A stretch of DNA of 40,281 bases from Bilophila wadsworthia ATCC 49260 (GCF_000701705.1 NZ_JNJP01000035.1:1-40281), one strand, 5' to 3'; positions 14,508-23,506 are shown, numbered from the stretch's first letter. The notes: a model not told the origin generated them from the letters alone. Program-made: numbers and translations.

Positions 14508-15290
14508 ATGCTGGCTTATCCGAACATCAGCCCGGTCGCCCTGAGCCTTGGCCCCGTGCAGGTCCACTGGTACGGGCTTATGTATCTGTTCGCCTTTCTG
14601 GCCGGATGGGGGCTGGCGCGTTGGCGCGCGTCCCGTCCCGCGTGGATTGCGGCGGGCTGGAATGGGCAGAAGGTCGATGATCTGTTGACGTGGATCATGC
14701 TCGGCGTGGTGGCGGGCGGACGCCTCGGGTATGTGCTGTTTTACGATTTGCCCGTGTACCTCGATCAGCCGTCCGAGATTTTCAAGATCTGGAACGGCGG
14801 CATGTCGTTTCACGGCGGCCTCATCGGCGTATTGCTGATGGGCTGGTGGTGGAGCCGCCGCAACAAGAAGAAGTTCATGGACGTGGTGGACTTCGTCGCT
14901 CCTCTCGTTCCGCCGGGACTCTTCTTTGGGCGCATCGGGAATTTCATCAACGGCGAGCTTTGGGGCGGGGTTACGGATGGCCCCTTGGGGATGGTGTTTC
15001 CTACGGGCGGCCCGCTGCCGCGCCATCCTTCGCAGTTGTACGAGGCCGGGCTTGAAGGTCTGGTCATGTTCGTCGTCCTGTGGGTCTATTCGTCCAGGAT
15101 CCGTCCTACCGGGCGCGTTTCCGGCCTGTTCGCGGTGTTGTACGGCGTGTTCCGTTTTGCCGTGGAGTTTGTCCGCCAGCCAGATCCCCAGCTCGGCTAT
15201 CTGGCTTTCGGCTGGCTCACGATGGGGCAGCTTTTGTGTGTTCCTTTGCTTATCGCGGGGCTCTGGCTGTTGTTCAGGCCTGTGAAATAA
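14508..15290 (+). CDS. lgt: Prolipoprotein diacylglyceryl transferase
   Basis: An inner-membrane enzyme that transfers diacylglycerol to the lipobox cysteine of prolipoproteins. The 260 residues have about seven hydrophobic segments. The Lgt signature RIGNFINGELWG (about residues 142-153) with its key Arg and Asn is present, as are the HGGLIG motif and the RHPSQLYEAGLEG segment. The ATG lies two bases after the stop of the kinase-MoaC gene; GGGGAG is about 12 bases upstream, a long spacing. The Pal lipoprotein encoded at 28775 would be one of its substrates. Element 3 follows the stop. Confidence 0.96.
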   Translation: MLAYPNISPVALSLGPVQVHWYGLMYLFAFLAGWGLARWRASRPAWIAAGWNGQKVDDLLTWIMLGVVAGGRLGYVLFYDLPVYLDQPSEIFKIWNGGMSFHGGLIGVLLMGWWWSRRNKKKFMDVVDFVAPLVPPGLFFGRIGNFINGELWGGVTDGPLGMVFPTGGPLPRHPSQLYEAGLEGLVMFVVLWVYSSRIRPTGRVSGLFAVLYGVFRFAVEFVRQPDPQLGYLAFGWLTMGQLLCVPLLIAGLWLLFRPVK

Positions 15291-15305
15291 TGAGGCATTG
15301 GGGAG

Positions 15306-15392
15306 GGGAAGGGGAACCTTTCTCCAGAAAGGTTCCCCTTCCCAAGCCTCTCCCTTTCCCCTCCCAAGACTTTCGCGTTTATTGAATCCCTG
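15306..15392 (+). repeat. Purine-arm hairpin element 3 with type A tail
   Basis: A perfect 17-bp stem (15306-15322 with 15327-15343; loop TCCA) starts 15 bp after lgt and is followed by the type A tail CCCAAGACTTTCGCG, TTATTGAATCCCTG (15364-15392). Similarity to the other type A copies continues into TTTCCCGCCGATGG (15402-15415). Probably acts as the lgt terminator. The remainder of 15291-15623 holds the infA leader and no gene. Confidence 0.8.
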
Positions 15393-15623
15393 TTGGCCGG
15401 ATTTCCCGCCGATGGGATGCCGGGCGTTCTCTTTTGGGGAAGGGCGTTTTTTCAGGGGAGCGGGGCTGTTTTGGCTGGATGGCGGAATATGGAGAAAGGG
15501 CTTGTGGAGCCGCCCTGCGCTGTTGACAAGGGAGGCTGTTTCAGGGCACTGTAACGGGTCATTGAATCCAACGCCTTTTGCAGAGGTGTGGACATACATC
15601 AAGGATTTTTTTGAGGAGGCTCC

Positions 15624-15842
15624 ATGGCGAAAGAAGATGCCATTGAAGTTGACGGCGTGGTCCAGGAAGCGTTGCCGAACGCGATGTTTCTTGTTGAGCT
15701 TGAAAACGGGCACACGGTGCTCGCCCACATTTCCGGCAAGATGCGCAAGTTTTATATCCGCATCCTGCCCGGCGACCGGGTCAAGGTGGAACTTTCCCCC
15801 TACGATTTGACCCGTGGGCGGATCACCTACCGTATGAAGTAG
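15624..15842 (+). CDS. infA: Translation initiation factor IF-1
   Basis: A 72-residue S1/OB-fold protein that binds the ribosomal A site during initiation. It matches the bacterial family from end to end: MAKEDAIEVDG, ALPNAMFLVELENGH, AHISGKMRK, YIRILPGDRVKVELSPYDL and GRITYR. GAGGAGG precedes the ATG. It stands alone rather than in a ribosomal-protein operon. A TTGACA at 15523 lacks a -10 at normal spacing, so the promoter is not assigned. Confidence 0.98.
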   Translation: MAKEDAIEVDGVVQEALPNAMFLVELENGHTVLAHISGKMRKFYIRILPGDRVKVELSPYDLTRGRITYRMK

Positions 15843-15921
15843 TCCCGTCCGGCGTTGATTTCCCTTCCCCGTGGTATGTTGTACCGCGGGGTTTTTGTGT
15901 TTGACGCGTAACGGGGAAGAT

Positions 15922-16416
15922 ATGGAAGACAGAGAGATCCGTAAAGTTCTGGACGTGCTGGATAATGCGGGCATCCGTTACCGCATGGTTTCGCATGATC
16001 CCGTGTATACCATCGAAGAAATGGAGCGCCTGCATCTTGATGCGGATGCCGAGATCGCCAAGAATCTTTTTCTGCGCGATGCGCGGGGCAAGCGCCATTT
16101 CCTTGTTGTCCTGTGCAGCTGTAAGACTGTGGATCTCAAGGAGCTGCGGGGGCAACTCGGAACGAGCGCCCTGTCCTTTGCCTCGGAAGATCGGCTGAAA
16201 CGCTTTCTGGGGTTGGAAAAAGGGGCCGTGACGCCCTTGGGAATCCTGAATGACGAGGCCCGCGCCGTGGAAGTGCTCTTTGACCGCGATCTCGCCGGGC
16301 TCCCTTCACTCGGCGTCCATCCCAACCGCAACACCGCCACCGTCTTCCTGGCGTTCTCCGATCTGGAATCCCTGATCCGCAGCCACGGCAATTCCGTTTC
16401 CTTCGTGGCCATCTGA
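15922..16416 (+). CDS. YbaK/ProX-type aminoacyl-tRNA deacylase
   Basis: A 164-residue free-standing editing-domain protein of the INS/YbaK superfamily, closest in layout to ProX/PrdX proteins that hydrolyse mischarged tRNA-Pro. Visible features are HDPVYTIEEM near residue 29, the catalytic-region KNLFLRDARGK (about 52-62), CSCKTVDLKELRG and the GLEKGAVTPLGILND loop that shapes the substrate pocket. The start MEDREI follows GGGGAAG; the frame is open 17 codons further up. It lies 79 bp after infA. Whether it acts on Ala-tRNA-Pro cannot be seen here. Confidence 0.9.
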   Translation: MEDREIRKVLDVLDNAGIRYRMVSHDPVYTIEEMERLHLDADAEIAKNLFLRDARGKRHFLVVLCSCKTVDLKELRGQLGTSALSFASEDRLKRFLGLEKGAVTPLGILNDEARAVEVLFDRDLAGLPSLGVHPNRNTATVFLAFSDLESLIRSHGNSVSFVAI

Positions 16417-16562
16417 ACCTCGGACAACTTCGTTTTCCGCCTTTGCCAGCTTCTCTCTTGGTTCAGAGGTTGTCCTTTCGCACGCTTTCCCCTCAATCCG
16501 AAAAAGGCGCCTCAATGGGGCTGGTTCCTCCCTGCTCGGGAAAGGTTCTCCTTCCCCGGATG

Positions 16563-16584
16563 CTCTCTCTCTCTCTCTCTCTCT
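16563..16584. repeat. (CT)11 microsatellite
   Basis: Eleven uninterrupted CT units lie between the convergent deacylase and unknown-exported-protein genes, outside any plausible coding frame. Dinucleotide runs of this length are uncommon in bacteria and may vary in length by slippage. Confidence 0.9.
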
Positions 16585-16594
16585 TACATGCTTG

Positions 16595-16632
16595 AAGGGA
16601 GGAAGGAACACGGTTCCCTCCCCCCTTCAACA
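16595..16632. repeat. Degenerate purine-arm hairpin
   Basis: TTGAAGGGAGGAAGGAAC and GTTCCCTCCCCCCTTCAA form an imperfect hairpin with a 3-nt loop (CTTGAAGGG... to ...CTTCAA). The arms have the composition of the interspersed elements but the apex and tail are missing. It lies 20 bp past the stop of the minus-strand gene at 16653. Confidence 0.5.
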
Positions 16633-16652
16633 ATTCCTTCTTCCTCAGACGA

Positions 16653-17729
16653 CTATTCGGCGGACTCTTCCCCTTCCTGAAGGAAGAGTTCGATGCGGTC
16701 GCTGCCCGGAGCGATGCGGATATCCGCGCTCAGTTCCTTGCAGGCGGCTTGCGCTTCATTCTGCTCTTTCTTGGCATCCTTTTCGCGGCATTCGGGCGAA
16801 TCGGGTTCGAAATGCGTGTCATAGGGATCGGCGTTCGGAACCGTCAGCTGGGCAAGCATGTTCCGGATGGCTTCTTTGCGGACGGCGGGATCGGGGCTGA
16901 GGATCGGATCATCCATATACACGGGGCCGTCGTCGCCGAGCGCCACGTGTTTGTATGCCCTGCCGGACAGCGCGGAAAACAGTTTCTCCAACGCCCCTTC
17001 GCTGAGCGGCGTGGTCAGGGACAAACCTATGATGTTGGTTTCCGCATCCTTGTAAAGGGAGATGATCCCGTGCCAGACGACCCCGTCGCTGACCATCGCG
17101 GTCTTGATCGAGAAGTTCTGGCTGTCGTTGTAGCTTTCCCGGCGCAGCGGGATGCCGTACATGAGGCACTCCTGTTCGCTCATGCCGCCTTTGAAGGTAT
17201 CGAGCAGCCGCCCGATGGGGACGACTTCCGGAGGGTTCCGGTCGGGATCGCGTTCAAGATCGCGGTCCTTTTCCTCGCCATCGGCGATGAACAGCGGCTC
17301 GGCCTTCCGGTAGACCTCAAGCGTGGGGTCGGGCATACAGCTCGTGTCGAGCAGATCCTCCCCTTGGAGCTCCTGCTTGATCGGAAAACTCAGGAGATAG
17401 TCGCCCATGTCCGCTTCAAGAAAGAAGCAAGGGTCTTCGGGCAGCGTGACGGCGGCTTTCTGCTCCATGTCCAGATGCCCGGTGAGCTTCCGCTCGATCC
17501 AGTGCTGTTGGGGGTCCTGACACCAAAGGGAAAAGCCTTCGACGGGATAGTCCATATGGTTGGCAATCGTCGCGGCGGACGCCGCAGTCCCCCCCGCCAT
17601 GAAGACGGCCAGCGTGAGCAGCGCAATGAACCGGAAGCGTTTGCGCACGCCGCTTTCTACGCGTCCCGGATCGCATGGGAGGCCCGCCGGGGAGACGCGG
17701 CGGACGCCGGGCATGTAAGGCAAGTTCAT
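16653..17729 (-). CDS. Large exported protein of unknown function
   Basis: A 358-residue protein with a long export signal: a basic N-region (to about residue 33) and a hydrophobic core FIALLTLAVFMAGGTAASA, cleaved near residue 52. The mature protein is acidic, with a charged middle (EEKDRDLERDPDRNPPE) and six or so cysteines that could form disulfides. The mature N-terminus (ATIANHMDYPVEGFSLW) resembles the start of the small secreted protein at 83-430 in pattern. AGGAGG precedes the chosen ATG; an earlier start would add 22 residues. It is monocistronic, convergent with the deacylase. I do not recognise a family. Confidence 0.8.
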   Translation of the reverse strand: MNLPYMPGVRRVSPAGLPCDPGRVESGVRKRFRFIALLTLAVFMAGGTAASAATIANHMDYPVEGFSLWCQDPQQHWIERKLTGHLDMEQKAAVTLPEDPCFFLEADMGDYLLSFPIKQELQGEDLLDTSCMPDPTLEVYRKAEPLFIADGEEKDRDLERDPDRNPPEVVPIGRLLDTFKGGMSEQECLMYGIPLRRESYNDSQNFSIKTAMVSDGVVWHGIISLYKDAETNIIGLSLTTPLSEGALEKLFSALSGRAYKHVALGDDGPVYMDDPILSPDPAVRKEAIRNMLAQLTVPNADPYDTHFEPDSPECREKDAKKEQNEAQAACKELSADIRIAPGSDRIELFLQEGEESAE

Positions 17730-17836
17730 GGAACCTCCTACAAATGGAAAGGGTTCTTTCTCCGAATACATGCAGCCTGTATACCATAAATGCAAGCAGG
17801 AACTGAAATCGTTTTTTATCTTTTTGTATCAAGAGA

Positions 17837-20800
17837 TTAGCGTAATTGAATCTCTACTTGCGCCGTTCCGCTCCGCACGTCGGGGAGGCCGCCCTTGGAG
17901 GCGATGTTCACGCGTTTTCCCAACCCTGGCCCGTGCTTCAGGAGAAAGGCGCGCACTTCTTCCGCGCGGCTGCGGGCCAGCGCTTCCAGGTCCGCTTGCG
18001 TTACGGTTTCAAGCGCTTGCAGCTTCTGCTCCATGATGTCCGGCTCCTCATTGCCTTTGGCTTTACGCCCGGCGGGGGAGGCCTTGTAAACGTGCAGCAG
18101 GAAGCGTTCGTACTCGCCGGATGACAACTTTGTGGCGCCAACGGGGTTGGCTGCCCGCTGTTTGGCGGGCAGGGCGGCGTACTGCCGGGCCTGCACCTTG
18201 CGGAGGACCCGCAGGCGTTTCAGGCCGCGCGTGTCGCTGGCTGGCTCATACATGCCGATGAGTTCGATTTTGACGCGAGGGCGCTCTTCAAGCGCTTTGG
18301 CGATGCGCTTGAGGCGCCCTTGGGCGGCGGGGTTGATGCGGGTGTCGCCGGGAGGGAAGGCGATGACCTGAAGCGCTGGATCGCCCGGCGTCACGAGCCC
18401 GATGATGCCGCCGAGCAGCGCGAAGGGTGAGGTCACGACCTTGGTGAACAGCCCGCCGAGCGCCTTGCCCACCAGCCCGCCGACCTGCAGCGCGGCGTCG
18501 TCGAGCCTCCCGGAAATGGGGAGATCCAGCGCGATGTTGCCGCGCAGATCTTCCAGCAGGGCAAAGCCGAGGGAGACGGGGTAGTCCGGCGCGCCGGGCC
18601 GTGTGTCCTTGGGGCCGAGCACGGGCTTTTCCAGCCGGATATGGTTGTCGAGAGAGAATGTCCAGCCGGACGTGGCGAAGGCGCTTTCAAGATCAAGGCG
18701 CCCCTGCACGACGGGATACCCCAGATAGGCCCGCGTATAGGCGGAATAGCGGGCGAGATCCACGCCTTTGGCGGTGAAGGTCAGTTTGGCCGCCGGAGGG
18801 GTGGAGAACGGATTGCAGGAGCCGGACAGCGTAATGGGCGCGCCCCCGATCTGTCCGGTCAAGACGATGTCGGACAAGCCACCGGATGAGGAAAGGCCGC
18901 TGACCGTCGCATTGATATCCTGAACGGCGGAGACGGAGCCGTGGGCCTGATCCCGGAACAGCAGGGCGGCGTCTTGAAGCCTCAGGGACGCCACGGAAAA
19001 ACGGAAGGGGGAGGAGGGCTCTTGGCCCGTCTGTTTTTTCGGGACGCACTCCAGGATGTCCAGCGTCTTGTCGGCATTGAGGGCCACGTCCATGCGCAGG
19101 AGGTCCAGCAGCATTTCCTTGGCCTCGAAGCTTGAGGAAGCCGAAGAAAAGCGGAACGTGTCCGCGGAAAGGCGGCGGAGCACGGCATACACTTTCTCGG
19201 TACGGGCGTCCTTGAGCCGGAGGTCGCGCACGGTAAGGGAGCCCGAAGCCTGTATGCCGAGGTCTTTCCCCTTTTCCTCTGTGATCGTGGCGTCGAGGTT
19301 CGCGGAGAGCCTGCCGGACGGGGAGAGGTTTGTGGAGGCGCGCAGGGGCGGACCGAGCCATTCGAGGGGCAGATCCGCAGCGTCCATGCTGGCGGAGAAG
19401 CGCAGGGGGACGGGGCGCAATGTCCCTTTGAGGTTCAGTCTGTCGGACGATGTCCCACGGGCGCGCAGGATCAAACTGATGGTATCGGCCAGGTCGCCGG
19501 AAAGAGGCCCGGTTTCCAGATCGAGGCTGGAGATGAGCTTTTCGGCTTTCCCTGCGGCGACATGCTCCAGCCTGCCCCCGGTGATGCGGAAACCGCCGGC
19601 CTTGAGCTTCCAGTCGGAGAGGAAGGCTTTTGCGGCGTCCGGCAGGGCGGCGGTGAACATCCCCTCGGGGAGGCGTGTTTTGAGGGCGGGAGCGGGGTTG
19701 GCTGCGGACGGCTTTGCGCCGGGGATTGCCAGCCCCATGCCGCCTGAAGAGGTCACGCGCACTTCGGGGGCTTCGACGGACAGGGTTTTGACCGAGGCGG
19801 AACGGGCTTGTGTGTCAAAATGCAGGCCATTGAAGGTGAGCGCCCGTATCCGGACGGCGGGCGAACCGGCGTCTTTCCCGGCCTTGCGGTCGGCGGCGGA
19901 AAGGCTGTTGCCGCGCCCGAAGGACAGTGCGCTCACCGAGGCTTCGGCACCGGTGACGGCGAGGGAGGTTGCTGAGGCAGGGGCGGCGGGCGTTTGGGGC
20001 GTTTTTCCGTCAGAACCGAAGCGGACGCCGCCCTTAATCGCAATGCGCCCCAGAATGTCGTTGAGGGGCGTTTCCCCAAGCAGGGGGCGGAGCACGATGA
20101 GCGGCAGGTCGTCCACCCACAGGGAGGCGTTGAGGCTCGGGGGGGTGAGCGTGCCTTCGCCGTCCACCGCGAGCACTCCTTCCGTGCTGATGCCGAAGGA
20201 GAGGCGCATGGCCGTGCGCGCGCCGGGGCGGGTCGAGTATTCCGCGATGCGTCCGTCCACGCCGGTGATCTCGATCTGCTGCGTATCCGCAAGGCTGGCG
20301 TCGACCCATGTGAAATCGGAGTTCCTGAGGATGAGGTCCGCGCCTTCCACCACGAACGGCGTTTCGGGCGAAAGGTTTTCTGGGTTCGCGTCCGTCCCGC
20401 TCAGCCAGTCCACCCAGTCGATGCGCCCGGCCTTGTCGCGGCCGACGCGCAGGTACAGGCCGTCGAGTTCCATCTCGTCCAGACGGATGCGCCGCTCGGA
20501 CAGCGTAAAATCTTTCAGGGCGGCCTGCCCCCGGCGGAGCCTGCCCACAATGGTCCCTTCCGGGGTGGCGATTTCCGCATCCTCGACCTTGACCGTGCCG
20601 GACAGGCTGCTCTCCACCCGCCCCAGATGCGGCTGCGACAGGGTGAAGAGCATGTCGAGCGCCACCGTGCCGCTGTTCAGGTTCAGGGGCGTGAAATCGG
20701 ACAGGTAGCGTTTGAAATGCTCCATGTGCAGCGGAGCCGTGTGGATGGCGAAGGTGGTGCGGAGCGTTTCGGCATCGGGCTCGGTGCGGCCTTCCACGTC

Positions 20801-21514
20801 GATGCGCGTGCCGTTGACCAGCGCGGAGAGCGTGGGCGCAAACGGGAGGTCCGCCGAGCGCAGGAGCGGGACATGAAAGTTCACGTCGCTGACCGTGTGG
20901 ACCATGCCGACAGGGCCGTCGCGGAGCAGGATGGTCCCGCCTTTCAGATCAAGATCGCTCAGGGCGAAAAGCGGGGCATCAGGAGCGGTATCGGCCCCGC
21001 TCGGCGCGGGCAGCAGTTTTGAGAAGGAAAACAACCCATTGCCGAGATAGGTGATGTCGAGTACCGGATTGTATACGCGGAGGGCGGCCTGAATGGGGGC
21101 GGCGTCCGCGAAAAGCCGGAGGCGTGGCCGGATGTCCAGCCGTTCGATGGTCAGCAACGCGCCGTCGGGCGTTCCCGTCTCTTCAAGGTAGGGGACACGG
21201 ACGCCGCGCACGGCAATGCCGAGGGTAAACGGGTTGACCGAAAGGGATTCGATGGTGACGGGGGCGTTGACGGCCTCCGAGAGCTGGCTTTCCACGACGC
21301 CGCGCAGCACCGTGGGCGGCAGGGAAACGGCAAGGGCGGTCCACAGGGCGCAGAGGAGGCCGATTCCGAAAAGACAGGCACGCCAGCCTTTGGCTGAACG
21401 CCGTCCTCGGGTTCGGGCCTTCTCCTCCTCGGCTTGTGCGGAAACGGGAGGAAGCGGAGGGGCTTTTTTGACGGCGCGGCGTTTCCTGCGCCGCTTGCGT
21501 TGCTTGGAAGCCAT
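17837..21514 (-). CDS. AsmA/DUF748-type giant envelope protein
   Basis: A 1225-residue protein. Lys/Arg-rich residues 1-20 and a Pro/Glu/Arg-rich stretch are followed by one membrane segment (LFGIGLLCALWTALAVSL, about 47-64) and a huge periplasmic region. The region just after the anchor (VVESQLSEAVNAPVTIESLSVNPFTLGIAVRGV) is typical of AsmA-like/DUF748 proteins, and repeated beta-strand units continue to about residue 1040. These proteins form hydrophobic-groove bridges implicated in lipid transport between membranes. The last 180 residues have an OmpA-like-looking layout (RLKRIAKALEERPRVKIELIGM). AGGAAA precedes the ATG. A U6 terminator separates it from the Bax-inhibitor gene upstream. Confidence 0.88.
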   Translation of the reverse strand: MASKQRKRRRKRRAVKKAPPLPPVSAQAEEEKARTRGRRSAKGWRACLFGIGLLCALWTALAVSLPPTVLRGVVESQLSEAVNAPVTIESLSVNPFTLGIAVRGVRVPYLEETGTPDGALLTIERLDIRPRLRLFADAAPIQAALRVYNPVLDITYLGNGLFSFSKLLPAPSGADTAPDAPLFALSDLDLKGGTILLRDGPVGMVHTVSDVNFHVPLLRSADLPFAPTLSALVNGTRIDVEGRTEPDAETLRTTFAIHTAPLHMEHFKRYLSDFTPLNLNSGTVALDMLFTLSQPHLGRVESSLSGTVKVEDAEIATPEGTIVGRLRRGQAALKDFTLSERRIRLDEMELDGLYLRVGRDKAGRIDWVDWLSGTDANPENLSPETPFVVEGADLILRNSDFTWVDASLADTQQIEITGVDGRIAEYSTRPGARTAMRLSFGISTEGVLAVDGEGTLTPPSLNASLWVDDLPLIVLRPLLGETPLNDILGRIAIKGGVRFGSDGKTPQTPAAPASATSLAVTGAEASVSALSFGRGNSLSAADRKAGKDAGSPAVRIRALTFNGLHFDTQARSASVKTLSVEAPEVRVTSSGGMGLAIPGAKPSAANPAPALKTRLPEGMFTAALPDAAKAFLSDWKLKAGGFRITGGRLEHVAAGKAEKLISSLDLETGPLSGDLADTISLILRARGTSSDRLNLKGTLRPVPLRFSASMDAADLPLEWLGPPLRASTNLSPSGRLSANLDATITEEKGKDLGIQASGSLTVRDLRLKDARTEKVYAVLRRLSADTFRFSSASSSFEAKEMLLDLLRMDVALNADKTLDILECVPKKQTGQEPSSPFRFSVASLRLQDAALLFRDQAHGSVSAVQDINATVSGLSSSGGLSDIVLTGQIGGAPITLSGSCNPFSTPPAAKLTFTAKGVDLARYSAYTRAYLGYPVVQGRLDLESAFATSGWTFSLDNHIRLEKPVLGPKDTRPGAPDYPVSLGFALLEDLRGNIALDLPISGRLDDAALQVGGLVGKALGGLFTKVVTSPFALLGGIIGLVTPGDPALQVIAFPPGDTRINPAAQGRLKRIAKALEERPRVKIELIGMYEPASDTRGLKRLRVLRKVQARQYAALPAKQRAANPVGATKLSSGEYERFLLHVYKASPAGRKAKGNEEPDIMEQKLQALETVTQADLEALARSRAEEVRAFLLKHGPGLGKRVNIASKGGLPDVRSGTAQVEIQLR

Positions 21515-21537
21515 GCGCGTTTCCTGTGTCGGGTAGC

Positions 21538-21608
21538 AAAAAAGCCTTTCACATCCCGGATGCGGTCATGAAAGGCTCCCGTTGCCCGCCGGAGCGGCTC
21601 CGGCGGGC
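21538..21608 (-). terminator. Tandem terminators downstream of the Bax-inhibitor-1 gene
   Basis: On the minus strand an 11-bp GC hairpin (21584-21594 with 21598-21608) is followed by a second stem AGCCTTTCA/TGAAAGGCT (21569-21577 with 21543-21551) and a run of six Us (21538-21543). The second is a textbook intrinsic terminator. It lies between the BI-1 stop and the AsmA-like start. Confidence 0.85.
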
Positions 21609-21639
21609 GTAAGGGGACGGCTCCCCAGAGTCGATCCGG

Positions 21640-22341
21640 TTAGCGGCGGTCGCCCATGAGGCGGAGCAGCATCAGGAACAGGTTGATGAAGTCGAGGTAG
21701 AGGGTCAGCGCGCCGAGCAGAGCGCCGCGGCGGATGGCTGTGGCGTCGTCGAGCGGGGCGTTTTCGCCGAAGGCGCGGATCTTTTGGGTGTCGTAAGCGG
21801 TCAGGCCGGTGAAGATGACCACGCCGAGGGCGCTGATCACGAAGGTCATGGCCGAGCTCTGGAGGAAAATATTGACGATCATGGCGATGATCAGCCCGAA
21901 CAGGCCCATCATCATGAAGCTACCCATGCCGGTGAGATCACGTTTGGTGACGGTGCCGTAGATGCTCATTCCGCCGAACATGGCCGCGCAGGTGACGAAC
22001 GTGGACATGACGGAAGCGCCCGTATACACAAGCAGTACCGAGGACAGGAACGCGCCCATCAGTGCGCTGTAGACGACGAAGAGAGCGGTGGCGGCAAACG
22101 CGGACAGCCGGGAGATCATGCCGCTCAGGACCAGCGGCATGGCGAACACGGCGATGGCGAGGATGATCAGGCCGAAGGTGTTGCCGAAGATGGCGGACAG
22201 AAGAGCCGGGGAGGACGCGACGAAAAAGGCGGTCCCCGCCGTGACAAGCAGGCCGACCGTCATCCACTGGTACACATGGCGCATGAAGACGGATGCGACG
22301 CTGATACTGGTTGACCGAGTGGAATCGCGCAAGCTTTCCAT
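21640..22341 (-). CDS. Bax inhibitor-1 / YccA-family membrane protein
   Basis: A 233-residue inner-membrane protein with seven hydrophobic segments, of the BI-1 (TMBIM) family that includes E. coli YbhL and YccA; proposed roles include calcium leak and modulation of FtsH proteolysis. Signatures include the cytosolic YDTQKIR segment (about residue 185-191) with the conserved aspartate, and GALTLYLDFINLFLMLLRL at the C-terminus. MESLRD is chosen because GGAGG precedes it; upstream codons look untranslated. Terminator follows; recR lies upstream on the same strand, 103 bp away. Confidence 0.93.
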   Translation of the reverse strand: MESLRDSTRSTSISVASVFMRHVYQWMTVGLLVTAGTAFFVASSPALLSAIFGNTFGLIILAIAVFAMPLVLSGMISRLSAFAATALFVVYSALMGAFLSSVLLVYTGASVMSTFVTCAAMFGGMSIYGTVTKRDLTGMGSFMMMGLFGLIIAMIVNIFLQSSAMTFVISALGVVIFTGLTAYDTQKIRAFGENAPLDDATAIRRGALLGALTLYLDFINLFLMLLRLMGDRR

Positions 22342-22443
22342 TGAATAAAACCTCCGTAAAAAATGGGGGTAAGAGAACTCTGAAATACCTTTTGGGATAA
22401 TAGTCATTAAAAGGCTATGGCGCAAGTGCCCGGCATTGCAACC

Positions 22444-23055
22444 TCAGCGGATTTCCTGCCGGTACTGGAGCGACTGGCGCAGGGTTTCGCGGTCCATGAA
22501 CTTCACTTCCGCTCCGAGCGGGATGCCCTGCGCGAGCCGGGTGACGGTCACGCCGGGGAAGCGGCGGTTGACGAGGCTCCTGACGAGCGCGCCCGTGGTT
22601 TCCGCTTCAACGGTGGCGCCGAGGGCGAGCACGACTTCACGCACCTGCCCTTCTTCCAGACGCTTGGTGAGCCGATCGAGCTCGAGGCTTTCGGCGCTCA
22701 GGTTATCGAGCGGAGCCAGCAGGCCGCCCAGAATAAGGTAGCGGCCCTTGTAGAACGCGCCTTCTTCCAGCGTGAGCATACTGTCCCATTCCGCGACCAC
22801 GCACAGCAGCGAGTCGTCGCGTTCCTTGTCCGAACAGACGTTGCAGGGATCGGTTTCCGTCAATGCCCCGCAGCGGGAGCACAGCCGCAGGTTGTCGCGC
22901 AGGTCGTGGATGCCCTTGCCGAGCCGCCGCGTTTCGGCTTCCGGCCACTTGAGCAGCGTCATGGCCACGCGCATGGCCGATTTGGGCCCAAGGCCGGGCA
23001 GCCGCGCCAGCTGCTCCACGAGCGCCTTCAGCGGTTCAGGGATTCTGTGGTCCAT
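22444..23055 (-). CDS. recR: Recombination mediator RecR
   Basis: A 203-residue RecFOR-pathway protein that helps load RecA at gaps. The order is family-typical: N-terminal helix-hairpin-helix LARLPGLGPKSAMRVA, a zinc finger CSRCGALTETDPCNVC (about residues 59-74), a Toprim domain (LCVVAEWDSMLTLEE, GGLLAPLDN), and ALGATVEAETT with LAQGIPLGAEVKFMD near the end. dnaX-ybaB-recR is the E. coli gene order and is kept here on the minus strand, but a 423-bp composite repeat unit separates ybaB from recR. Confidence 0.97.
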   Translation of the reverse strand: MDHRIPEPLKALVEQLARLPGLGPKSAMRVAMTLLKWPEAETRRLGKGIHDLRDNLRLCSRCGALTETDPCNVCSDKERDDSLLCVVAEWDSMLTLEEGAFYKGRYLILGGLLAPLDNLSAESLELDRLTKRLEEGQVREVVLALGATVEAETTGALVRSLVNRRFPGVTVTRLAQGIPLGAEVKFMDRETLRQSLQYRQEIR

Positions 23056-23083
23056 ACTTCCTCGTTTGGGTGGACAGAAAATT

Positions 23084-23256
23084 GGGGGAGGGGGAATCTT
23101 TCTTCAGAAAGGCTCCCAGCGTTGCTGTCGATGCCCGTAAGCCTCGGAGACGCGTCAACGGGTACGGCCCGTTCGGGGGGCGCCATCCGGTCGTCCTCCC
23201 CTCCCCAAAACCTCCCCCTCTCCTTCCCAAAACTTTTGACGTTATCGAATCCCTGT
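23084..23256 (+). repeat. Purine-arm hairpin element 5, interrupted, with type A tail
   Basis: The left arm and apex are intact (GGGGGAGGGGGAATCTTTCT and AGAAAGGCTCCC, 23084-23117), but the right arm is split: its distal part TCCTCCCCTCCCC lies at 23194-23206, leaving about 76 nt of other sequence inside. That insert carries a small AACGGG-TACG-GCCCGTT hairpin. The type A tail follows at 23226-23256 (CCCAAAACTTTTGACG, TTATCGAATCCCTG). It is the left half of composite unit E1 (23084-23506). Confidence 0.7.
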
Positions 23257-23420
23257 TCCGGGTATTGCTTCGGGAACGGGGACTCGTTCGGGGAAGAAGG
23301 GAGTGGGGATGGGGGAAAGGCCGCCCTCAGGGACGCGACAACCCGCCATCCACGGTTGGACGACGGGCGACTGGCAGCCCACCGGGGGCAAAACGCATGT
23401 CCTTCGCCCCTCCCCGTCCC

Positions 23421-23506
23421 AAAAACGCAAAAGCCTTGGGAAGGAGGGGAGGTGGGGAGGGTGAGGAGGAAGCCTTTCTTCAGAAAGGTGCCTCCTCACC
23501 TTCCCC
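23421..23506 (-). repeat. Purine-arm hairpin element 6 with partial type A tail
   Basis: A long stem (23454-23506) with one slip. Arms read GGGGAGGGTGAGGAGG and CCTCCTCACCTTCCCC, and the apex is CCTTTCTTCAGAAAGG. The truncated tail on its left, read on the minus strand, is CCCAAGGCTTTTGCG (23421-23445) and then diverges. It is the right half of unit E1 and ends eight bases from the ybaB stop. Between the E1 tails (23257-23420) there is no gene. Confidence 0.75.
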
